Assembly (NCBI RefSeq): GCF_019977395.1
Contig: NZ_AP024660.1
Location: 3,844,001 to 3,908,000, forward strand
From: Arthrobacter sp. NicSoilC5
GTDB taxonomy: Bacteria > Actinomycetota > Actinomycetes > Actinomycetales > Micrococcaceae
Direction of reading: 5' to 3'
DNA length: 64,000 nt
How positions within the stretch are numbered: position 1 is the first letter of the stretch; every line of letters begins with the position of its first letter. Of this stretch, positions 26,177 through 33,258 are shown piece after piece. Made by a program: the position numbers and the translations under genes. The notes below the pieces were generated by a model. It was not told where the DNA came from, made no database searches, and worked only from the letters and a program-made list of their open reading frames with translations.

Positions 26177-26269
26177 TATGTCCTGCAGCCCCAGCGGCGC
26201 CGCGGCCGCAATTATGCCGCCTCTGCCGGCCGTCGACGGCTGTCCGGGCAGCGGCGAAAGGACGAATCG

Positions 26270-27931
26270 ATGACTGCAACCCTTGTTGCCAAGGACGTCT
26301 CCGGTGGCCATGGGCACCGCACGCTTTTTTCCGGGCTCTCGCTGACGGTGGCGCCCGGGGACGTGGTGGGCGTCGTGGGTGCCAACGGGGCGGGGAAATC
26401 CACGCTGCTGCGCCTCCTTGCCGGCGTCGACCAGCCCCATGAGGGCTCCGTCAGCCTTGCCCCGGCCGATGCCTTCGTCGGCTGGCTGCCCCAGGAACAC
26501 GAACGTGTTCCAGGTGAAACGGTGGCAGCCTACATCGCCCGCCGGACCGGCTGCGCAGAAGCCACCCTTGAGATGGAATCCAGCGCGGAGGGCCTTGGTT
26601 CGGGTGCTCCCGGCGCAGATGATGCGTATGCCCGGGCCTTTGACCGCTGGATGGCCTCCGGCGCCGCAGACCTGGATGACCGCATCCCTGCCGTGCTTGC
26701 GGAGCTGGGGCTGGACGCCGGCCCGGACGCGCTGATGACCGGGCTTTCCGGCGGCCAGGCGGCACGGGTGGCACTGGCTGCCCTGCTGCTGAGCCGCTTC
26801 GATGTGGTGCTGCTGGACGAGCCCACCAACGACCTCGACCTCGCCGGCCTGGCCACCCTCGAAAGCTTCGTGACAGGGTTGCGCGGCGGGGTGGTGCTGG
26901 TCAGCCATGACCGTGAATTCCTCGCCCGCTGCGTGACCAGGGTGGTGGAGCTGGACCTGGCACAGAACAGCGTTGCCGTGTACGACGGCGGCTACGACGC
27001 CTTCCTCGAGGAACGCGCAGTGGCCCGCCGGCACGCCCGCGAAAAGTACGACGAGTTCGCCGCCACCAAGGCAGACCTGGTGTCCCGGGCACGGACCCAG
27101 CGTGAGTGGAGTTCGCAGGGCGTCCGGAACGCCATGAAGAAGAACCCGGACAACGACAAGATCCGGCGCGCCGCCAGCACCGAGTCCTCCGAGAAGCAGG
27201 CCCAGAAGGTCCGGCAGATGGAATCCCGCATCGCCCGGCTGGACGTGGTGGAGGAGCCCCGGAAGGAATGGCAGCTGCAGTTCAGCATCGGCCAGGCACC
27301 GCGCTCCAGCGCCGTCGTCGCCACGTTGCGCAACGCCGTGGCACGCCAGGGGGACTTCACGCTGGGGCCGGTAAACCTCCAGCTCAACGGTGGTGAGCGG
27401 ATCGGGATCACGGGCCCCAACGGCGCCGGAAAGTCCACCCTGCTGCGCCTGCTGCTGGGAACCCAGGCACCGGACGACGGCGACGCCTCCATGGGTGCCA
27501 CCGTCGCCATCGGCGAAATCGACCAGGCCCGGGGACTGCTGGACGGTGCCCAGCCACTGGGCGACGCCGTCGAGGCCGTGCTGGCCGACTGGAACAGCGC
27601 GGACGTCCGTACCCTCCTGGCCAAGTTCGGACTCAAGGCGGACCACACGTCGCGGACCGTGGATTCCCTGTCGCCGGGGGAGCGGACGCGGGCAGCCCTG
27701 GCCCTGCTCCAGGCGCGCGGCGTGAACCTGCTGGTGCTTGACGAACCCACCAACCACCTCGACCTGCCGGCCATCGAGCAGCTGGAAGAGGCCCTTGAAA
27801 GCTACGACGGCGCACTGCTGCTGGTCACCCACGACCGCCGGCTGCTCGAAAACGTCCGACTCGACTACCGGTGGCACCTGGAAAACGGCACGGTCCAGGA
27901 GCTCCACCACACTGCAAGCCAGGAGAAATAA
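26270..27931 (+). CDS. ABC-F family ATPase (ribosome-associated type)
   Basis: A 553-residue protein with two ABC ATPase domains and no membrane segments. Domain one has Walker A GANGAGKST, signature LSGGQAAR and Walker B VVLLDEPTNDLDL. Domain two has GPNGAGKST, a variant signature LSPGERTR and LLVLDEPTNHLDL. The linker between them (about 235-330) is charged and helical, as in ABC-F translation factors that release antibiotics or stalled peptides from the ribosome. AAAGGA precedes the ATG by seven bases. A hairpin-containing leader suggests induction by attenuation. Any resistance spectrum cannot be told from sequence. Confidence 0.9.
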   Translation: MTATLVAKDVSGGHGHRTLFSGLSLTVAPGDVVGVVGANGAGKSTLLRLLAGVDQPHEGSVSLAPADAFVGWLPQEHERVPGETVAAYIARRTGCAEATLEMESSAEGLGSGAPGADDAYARAFDRWMASGAADLDDRIPAVLAELGLDAGPDALMTGLSGGQAARVALAALLLSRFDVVLLDEPTNDLDLAGLATLESFVTGLRGGVVLVSHDREFLARCVTRVVELDLAQNSVAVYDGGYDAFLEERAVARRHAREKYDEFAATKADLVSRARTQREWSSQGVRNAMKKNPDNDKIRRAASTESSEKQAQKVRQMESRIARLDVVEEPRKEWQLQFSIGQAPRSSAVVATLRNAVARQGDFTLGPVNLQLNGGERIGITGPNGAGKSTLLRLLLGTQAPDDGDASMGATVAIGEIDQARGLLDGAQPLGDAVEAVLADWNSADVRTLLAKFGLKADHTSRTVDSLSPGERTRAALALLQARGVNLLVLDEPTNHLDLPAIEQLEEALESYDGALLLVTHDRRLLENVRLDYRWHLENGTVQELHHTASQEK

Positions 27932-27933
27932 CC

Positions 27934-29847
27934 ATGAGCATGGACCGCGTGGCGTGGAGCTCGCTCTACAACATCAGCACCGCCAAGAGCGGCTCCAAGC
28001 CGTTCTCCAAGGAAACCCTGAAGCGGGTGCTGGCCTTCGCCGCTCCCCACAAGGGCAAGCTCATCGCCTTCGTGCTCTCCTCCATCGCAGCGGCCTTCCT
28101 TGCCGTCGCCACCCCGGTGCTTGCCGGCCAGGTGGTCGACGCCATCATCGCCAAGACAGATGCCGGTACCGTGATCTGGCTGGCCGTGCTGATCGCCATC
28201 GTGGCGGTGGGCGAAGCGGGGGTGGGGCTGTTGACCCGCTGGCTGTCCTCGACCATCGGCGAAGGCGTCATCGTGGACCTGCGCACCCGGGTGTTCGACC
28301 ACGTGCAGCGCATGCCCATTGCCTTCTTCACCCGCACCCGGACGGGAGCCTTGGTCAGTCGCCTCAACAACGACGTCATCGGAGCGCAGTCGGCCTTTGC
28401 CGGCACGCTTTCCGGTGTGGTGAGCAACTCCGTGGCGCTGGCCCTGACCCTGATCGTGATGCTCAACAAGTCCTGGCTGGTCACCGTGCTCGCCATGGTC
28501 CTGCTGCCGATCTTCCTGATCCCGGCCCGGCGCATGGGCTCCAAACTGGCGGACCTGCGCCGCGAAGCCGCTGCGCACAACGCCGCCATGGGCACCCAGA
28601 TGACGGAGCGGTTCTCCGCGCCCGGCGCCACACTGGTGAAACTCTTCGGCCGCCCGGATGAGGAATCCCGCGAATTCGCGGCCCGCGCTGGCCGCGTCCG
28701 TGACATCGGCGTCCGCATGGCCATGCTGCAGTTCACGTTCGTCACGGCCCTGACCCTGGTCTCCGCGCTCGCACTCGCGCTGGTCTACGGACTGGGCGGC
28801 TGGCTCGCCCTGGGCGGCCAGCTCGCGCCCGGCGATGTGGTGGTCCTGGCGCTGCTCCTGACACGGCTCTACGCTCCGCTCACTGCACTGTCCAACGCCC
28901 GCGTTGAAGTCATGAGCGCACTGGTCAGCTTTGAACGGGTCTTTGAGATCCTGGACCTGAAACCGCTGATCCAGCAGAAACCGGACGCCGTGCCCGTTCC
29001 TGCCGGGCCCGTGTCCGTGGAGTTCGACAACGTCCGCTTCGCCTATCCCTCCGCGGACAAGGTCTCCCTGGCCTCGTTGGAGGAGGTCTCCACCCTGGAC
29101 ACGCGGGGCGGCGAGGAAGTGCTGCACGGCGTCAGCTTCCGGGTGGAACCAGGCCAGACAGTGGCCCTGGTGGGCTCCTCCGGCGCCGGCAAGTCCACCA
29201 TCGCCCAGTTGCTGTCGCGGCTGTACGACGTCGACTCGGGCGCCGTGCGTCTTGGCGGCACCGCGCCGGGGACGGGGCTGGACGTCCGGGACACCACCTT
29301 CGATTCGCTGCGGGACACCCTGGGCATGGTCACCCAGGACGGCCACCTGTTCCACGAAACCATCGCCTCCAACCTTCGGCTGGCCCGGCCCGACGCCACG
29401 GACGAAGACATGTGGGACGTCCTGCGCCAGGCCCGGCTGGAGACCATGATCAGGTCCCTGCCGGACGGCCTGGAGACAGTGGTGGGGGAGCGCGGCTACC
29501 GGCTTTCCGGCGGCGAACGCCAACGGCTCACCATCGCCCGGCTCCTCATTGCCCAGCCTCGGGTGGTCATCCTCGATGAGGCCACTGCCGCGCTCGACTC
29601 CACGAACGAAGCCGCTGTGCAGGCAGCCCTGGGCGCCGCACTCGAGGGGCGGACCGCCGTCGTGATTGCGCACCGGCTCTCCACCGTCCGCGCGGCGGAC
29701 GCCATCCTGGTGGTGGAGGGCGGCCAGATCGTGGAACGCGGAACCCACACCGAACTGCTGGCAGCCGGCGGCCGCTACGCCGAGCTCTACCAGACGCAGT
29801 TCGCCGAGGCCACGGCAGTGGCACAGGAATCCGTCCCCGAGTTCTAA
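27934..29847 (+). CDS. ABC transporter, fused permease and ATP-binding exporter
   Basis: A 637-residue half-transporter. An ABC transmembrane domain with six predicted helices (about 45-330) is followed by an ATPase domain with Walker A GSSGAGKST, Q-loop, signature LSGGERQR, Walker B RVVILDEATAALD and the H-loop AHRLSTV. It should dimerise and export hydrophobic or amphipathic compounds. It starts two bases after the ABC-F stop with AGGAG in front, so both are expressed together. A ribosome-protection factor next to an exporter fits a response to translation-targeting compounds. The substrate is unknown. Confidence 0.9.
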   Translation: MSMDRVAWSSLYNISTAKSGSKPFSKETLKRVLAFAAPHKGKLIAFVLSSIAAAFLAVATPVLAGQVVDAIIAKTDAGTVIWLAVLIAIVAVGEAGVGLLTRWLSSTIGEGVIVDLRTRVFDHVQRMPIAFFTRTRTGALVSRLNNDVIGAQSAFAGTLSGVVSNSVALALTLIVMLNKSWLVTVLAMVLLPIFLIPARRMGSKLADLRREAAAHNAAMGTQMTERFSAPGATLVKLFGRPDEESREFAARAGRVRDIGVRMAMLQFTFVTALTLVSALALALVYGLGGWLALGGQLAPGDVVVLALLLTRLYAPLTALSNARVEVMSALVSFERVFEILDLKPLIQQKPDAVPVPAGPVSVEFDNVRFAYPSADKVSLASLEEVSTLDTRGGEEVLHGVSFRVEPGQTVALVGSSGAGKSTIAQLLSRLYDVDSGAVRLGGTAPGTGLDVRDTTFDSLRDTLGMVTQDGHLFHETIASNLRLARPDATDEDMWDVLRQARLETMIRSLPDGLETVVGERGYRLSGGERQRLTIARLLIAQPRVVILDEATAALDSTNEAAVQAALGAALEGRTAVVIAHRLSTVRAADAILVVEGGQIVERGTHTELLAAGGRYAELYQTQFAEATAVAQESVPEF

Positions 29848-29869
29848 GGGCTGGACGCCCGGCCGCTGC

Positions 29870-30286
29870 CTAGAGGGCCCGCGAGGCCAGCAGGGGCAGG
29901 ATGTGGTCCGTCAGCAGCGGCGCGAGGTCCCGGGGGAGGGCCGCGTCCGCCGGCCTGCTGATGTCCAGCCACCGGATCTCGGCGATCTCAGCCGCGGGAG
30001 TGGCCTCCCATGTGCCCGGGGCGATGAAGACGGTGGCTTCGATATCAGTGGCGGCCTCGTTCGCGGCGTCGGCGATCCACACCCCCATCAGTTCAAGCTC
30101 CTGGGGGCGGACCACGATCCCTACCTCCTCGGCGAGTTCCCTCGCGGCTGCCTGCACAGCGGTTTCGCCCGGCTCCGGCTTGCCGCCGGGGTGCATGAAC
30201 ATGCCGGTCCCGCGCTTCCGTACGGTCAGGAGGCGCCCGGCGTCGTCAAACACGCAGACAGCGGAGACCACGATCCGGTCCTTCAT
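29870..30286 (-). CDS. NUDIX hydrolase
   Basis: A 138-residue NUDIX protein with a complete box GGKPEPGETAVQAAARELAEEVGI (GX5EX7REUXEEXGU) at about residues 34-57. It hydrolyses a nucleoside diphosphate linked to some other moiety, but the substrate cannot be predicted from the box alone. Its start overlaps the stop of the DUF6314 gene (ATGA), so the two are co-translated. It converges on the ABC exporter gene with 22 bp between stops. Confidence 0.88.
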   Translation of the reverse strand: MKDRIVVSAVCVFDDAGRLLTVRKRGTGMFMHPGGKPEPGETAVQAAARELAEEVGIVVRPQELELMGVWIADAANEAATDIEATVFIAPGTWEATPAAEIAEIRWLDISRPADAALPRDLAPLLTDHILPLLASRAL

Positions 30287-30762
30287 GCGGTGATCCTTGC
30301 CAGGCGCGAGACGAGCAGCAAATCCTTGCGGGGGCCGGTGACGTCCCAGCTGTAACTGAACGCGTCCGGGCCCTGGCGGGTGTAGGACACGCGGTAGGTG
30401 TCGGGGTCGCACCAGTGGGTGTCCTGGCTGGTGTCAGGAGTGAAGCTCATGCGGTGGAACGGCCTCCCGTCGGGAAAGAACACGTCCAGCGCATCGGGCT
30501 GCGGCACGGGTTTCAGGACGTATTCCCGCGAGGCGGGACCGGTAAAAGAAGGCCAGCGCATGGTGCCTTCCTCGCGAAGGGCCAGGCCGTCGTCGTCCGT
30601 TGGCGTGAAAATCACGACGCCGGAAAAGGTTCCGCGGGTGCCGTCCGCCCTGTTTAGCAGGTCCCGCTCAAGCCGCCAACGGCCAGGCTGGCCGGCGATG
30701 TGGGGTTCGTGGACGCCCAGTAGGTAGGCGCGGAGGCTTGGCTCCGGGGAAGGAGAATTCAA
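30283..30762 (-). CDS. DUF6314 family protein
   Basis: A 159-residue soluble beta-rich protein matching DUF6314: LRAYLLGV near the N-terminus, WRLERDL, GTFSGVVIF, YVLKP, DVFFPDGRPFH, HWCDPDTYRVSY and WDVTGPRKDLLLVSRLAR at the end. Function is unknown; the fold is probably lipocalin-like. The only in-frame start fitting the family N-terminus is TTG two bases after the 3' end of tRNA-Arg, so the transcript must come from or pass through the tRNA and the ribosome site would fall within it. It overlaps the NUDIX gene by four bases. Confidence 0.75.
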   Translation of the reverse strand: MNSPSPEPSLRAYLLGVHEPHIAGQPGRWRLERDLLNRADGTRGTFSGVVIFTPTDDDGLALREEGTMRWPSFTGPASREYVLKPVPQPDALDVFFPDGRPFHRMSFTPDTSQDTHWCDPDTYRVSYTRQGPDAFSYSWDVTGPRKDLLLVSRLARITA

Positions 30763-30763
30763 G

Positions 30764-30836
30764 TGCCCTCGATTGGAATCGAACCAACGACACCGGCTTT
30801 AGGAGAGCCGTGCTCTATCCACTGAGCTACGAGGGC
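30764..30836 (-). tRNA. tRNA-Arg (anticodon CCT)
   Basis: A 73-nt cloverleaf read leftward: acceptor GCCCTCG paired with CGAGGGC, D-arm GCTC..GAGC, anticodon stem CGGCT/AGCCG with loop CTCCTAA (anticodon CCT), and a T-arm with TTCGATT. The discriminator is A and no CCA is encoded. It should read AGG codons. Confidence 0.95.
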
Positions 30837-30921
30837 GGGTGTCCGGTGGGGCTCGGCGGGGCCGGTCCGTCCGGACACGGTTACAAGCATACAAGGTGCC
30901 GGGCCGTACTACGCTCAAGGC

Positions 30922-31695
30922 ATGAGTCCAGCCCCCACTGCCGCTCCCGCCACTGCCTTCACCCCGAACGTAGCGTCCACCCGGCAGTACATCGGGGCGT
31001 GGGCAGTACTGAGCGTGCTGCAGTACTTCGCGGCCGAGGCTGCCGTGGCCATGGCGTGGGCGGGGCCCCGTCCGTACAACCTGCGGACCGGGTACATCAG
31101 CGACCTGGGGGCGCTCCACTGCGGAATCTATTCCGGCAGGGATGTCTGTTCGCCGTTGAACTGGCTGATGAATGCGTCCTTCGTGGTCCAGGGCCTGGGG
31201 CTGCTGGTGGGCGCGGTGCTGCTGACGTCGGGGCTGCTGCGCGTGGCCGCCCGGCCCGGTACACGGGTGGACTGGCGGCGCCGGGAACCCTGGCTTGCGG
31301 CCTCCGCCGTCCGGCTGCTCACCGGAGCAGCCGGGGCCGGGACCATGGTGGTGGGGCTGGTGCCGGAGGACGCTGGCTCACCCTGGCACTACGCCGGGGC
31401 CATCACGTACTTCATCTCCGGTGGGCTGGCATTGTTGGTGCTGGGCATCCTGTGGCTGCGGAAGACCGGGATGGCGTGGTTCCTGCTGGTGTGCGGAGGC
31501 GTATCGCTGGCGGCCACGGCCACTGGAGGGCTCACCCGCATGAAGGTTCCCGAGCCCGGCACGCTGGAGCGCCTGATGGGCTACCCGGTCACGGTGGGGA
31601 TGGCCGCCGCGGGGCTGGTCATTGCCCAGCGGGTGCACCGGCACCGGAAGCAACGCCGGGCTGCGGCCGCTGCCGCAAGGACAACTGGCGTTTAG
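30922..31695 (+). CDS. DUF998 family membrane protein
   Basis: A 257-residue membrane protein with about six predicted helices (roughly 24-48, 82-105, 125-147, 155-178, 183-203, 217-237). The segment LRTGYISDLGALHCG between helices one and two is typical of DUF998 proteins, which are of unknown function. TACGCT lies six bases before the ATG with no Shine-Dalgarno site, the pattern of a leaderless transcript. Its stop codon shares bases with that of the convergent membrane protein gene. Confidence 0.8.
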   Translation: MSPAPTAAPATAFTPNVASTRQYIGAWAVLSVLQYFAAEAAVAMAWAGPRPYNLRTGYISDLGALHCGIYSGRDVCSPLNWLMNASFVVQGLGLLVGAVLLTSGLLRVAARPGTRVDWRRREPWLAASAVRLLTGAAGAGTMVVGLVPEDAGSPWHYAGAITYFISGGLALLVLGILWLRKTGMAWFLLVCGGVSLAATATGGLTRMKVPEPGTLERLMGYPVTVGMAAAGLVIAQRVHRHRKQRRAAAAAARTTGV

Positions 31696-32318
31696 GGCTC
31701 TTTCCTTTTCCGGCTGTTGAGGAACACCGCCGCGCCCCCGGCCAGAAGGCTCAGCACCAAAAGCACCCAGCCTGCAATGGTGAGGGTGGACGCCAAGGCC
31801 ACCTGGCCGGCGTCGGGACCCGGCGTGCCCATCATGGCGTCAATGGCCACGTTGCCCCACAGCCGGACCACCACGAACAGCATGGGCAGGGCCCAGAGTG
31901 CCCAACGCAACGACTTCTTCGCCACGTTGGTGCCGATGAGCAGCAGCCACGTGAAGCCGAAAATCAGTGGGAAGAGCGTCCCGGCGGTCTTGTGGACGTA
32001 ACTCAGCTGGCCCAGGGCATCGCCGTTCATAACGCCCTGGAGCCTGCCGATGTATCCGGCGTCAAAACCGCCGACCAGGGAATCCGGCATGGCCATGTCC
32101 TGGGACAGCTGCGTGAGCTGGGTCAGGGTCAGCAGGTGCAGGTACCAGAACAGGAACAGGCTGGCCACCACACCGGCAATGACGATCAGGTTGCTGTTTC
32201 CCTGCGCCTTTTCCGGCGTGCGCGACGTGGTGGGGTTGACCACCGGCGGCAGGTGGTGCTGCGGCACAGCCGCGTTGGCGCCGTGCTTCTTGATCCGCTG
32301 GGCAGGGGTTTTGGCCAT
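31692..32318 (-). CDS. Hypothetical four-helix membrane protein
   Basis: A 208-residue protein with a basic, unstructured N-terminus (residues 1-40, MAKTPAQRIKKHGANAA) and about four predicted membrane helices (about 44-63, 112-130, 138-155, 178-198). Family not recognised. Read leftward, GATAAT lies six bases before the ATG without a ribosome site, so it is probably leaderless. It is divergent from the phosphatase gene with just 32 bp between start codons and overlaps the DUF998 gene by four bases at its end. Confidence 0.6.
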   Translation of the reverse strand: MAKTPAQRIKKHGANAAVPQHHLPPVVNPTTSRTPEKAQGNSNLIVIAGVVASLFLFWYLHLLTLTQLTQLSQDMAMPDSLVGGFDAGYIGRLQGVMNGDALGQLSYVHKTAGTLFPLIFGFTWLLLIGTNVAKKSLRWALWALPMLFVVVRLWGNVAIDAMMGTPGPDAGQVALASTLTIAGWVLLVLSLLAGGAAVFLNSRKRKEP

Positions 32319-32324
32319 GGCACC

Positions 32325-32344
32325 ATTATCCCGCCCCATAAACT
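32325..32344. promoter_or_regulatory. Overlapping divergent leaderless promoters
   Basis: The 32 bp between two divergent ATG codons contain two -10 boxes: ATTATC (GATAAT leftward, 32330-32325) and TAAACT (rightward, 32339-32344). Each lies exactly six bases before its start codon, so both transcripts should start at the A of the ATG. Each -35 region must lie inside or next to the opposite coding sequence. Confidence 0.55.
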
Positions 32345-32350
32345 GAACCC

Positions 32351-33181
32351 ATGACCACTGGCCGACACAGCGCAGCTGTTCTTGACCCCTCATTGGATGA
32401 CTACGACCTGGCAGCCGCCCTGGTCCGGGAAGCCGGGCAGCTGGCGCTCCTGATGCGCATGGCCGGGCTTGAGTCGGAACAAAAGACTTCTGTGTCCGAC
32501 GTCGTCACCGCGGCCGACCACGCCGCTGAAGCCTACGTCCTGGAACAACTGCGGCGCTGCCGGCCGGACGATGGGATCGTGGGCGAGGAAGGTGCTTCCG
32601 TCCAGGGCACCAGCGGCCGGACGTGGGTGATCGACCCCGTGGACGGCACCTACAACTTCCTGCACGGTTCCACGTACTGGTGCTCAGCCATCGCCCTCAA
32701 GGACCGCCGCGATGTGCTGCTGGGCGCCGTCTTCCAGCCTGAAGAGGACAAGCTGTGGCTGGGCGGGCATGACCGGCAGGCCACCTTGAACGGTGAAGCG
32801 CTGACCTCGTTTGCCGTCGACGAAGGCAGGCGCAACACCACCAGCGTCGCCGAACTCGGCGCTGCCACCTACATCCACCCCACCTGGTTGATGGACCCGA
32901 TGTGTGCCATGCCGTGGCACGCTGCAGCCACCTCCGCCGCATCCCTCCGCATGCTGGGATCCGGTTCCTGCGACCTCGGCCGGGTTGCCGACGGGCAGCT
33001 GGGGTGCTGGTTCCAGCACAGCTGCCCGGAATGGGACTGGCTGCCGGGAAAGGCGATCGTTCTTGCGGCCGGCGGCGCCGTGGACACCGTCCGGGTCAAC
33101 GGGCTGGAGTGGTTCATCGCAGGAGGAACGACGGCGGTCCGCGAGCTGCGTGCGGCCCTCGAGTCAGGCTCGGTGTCCTGA
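32351..33181 (+). CDS. Inositol monophosphatase family protein
   Basis: A 276-residue Mg-dependent phosphatase of the FIG superfamily. The metal-binding motifs are GEEGAS (about 77), VIDPVDGTYNFLHG (DPxDGTxNF, about 97-110) and EWDWLPGKAIVLAAGG (WDxxxG, about 226-242). It might act on inositol phosphate, histidinol phosphate or fructose bisphosphate; the sequence does not decide. It is probably leaderless (TAAACT six bases before ATG). It stands alone upstream of pcrA and is not linked to the iol operon 18 kb away. Confidence 0.88.
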   Translation: MTTGRHSAAVLDPSLDDYDLAAALVREAGQLALLMRMAGLESEQKTSVSDVVTAADHAAEAYVLEQLRRCRPDDGIVGEEGASVQGTSGRTWVIDPVDGTYNFLHGSTYWCSAIALKDRRDVLLGAVFQPEEDKLWLGGHDRQATLNGEALTSFAVDEGRRNTTSVAELGAATYIHPTWLMDPMCAMPWHAAATSAASLRMLGSGSCDLGRVADGQLGCWFQHSCPEWDWLPGKAIVLAAGGAVDTVRVNGLEWFIAGGTTAVRELRAALESGSVS

Positions 33182-33258
33182 AGAAATCGCCCGCGCAGCG
33201 GGAGTAATCCACAGGCTGGAAGGCGTTGTCGGTCCCACCGCCTAGACTTGTAGGCACC

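Noticed and set aside
26114..29748. Very long leftward open frames (about 600 codons each) opposite the ABC-F and ABC exporter genes
   Set aside because: They mirror the codon phase of the real rightward genes, have low-complexity Gly/His/Gln-rich translations with no domain, and no ribosome sites. Antisense open frames are expected at this GC content.
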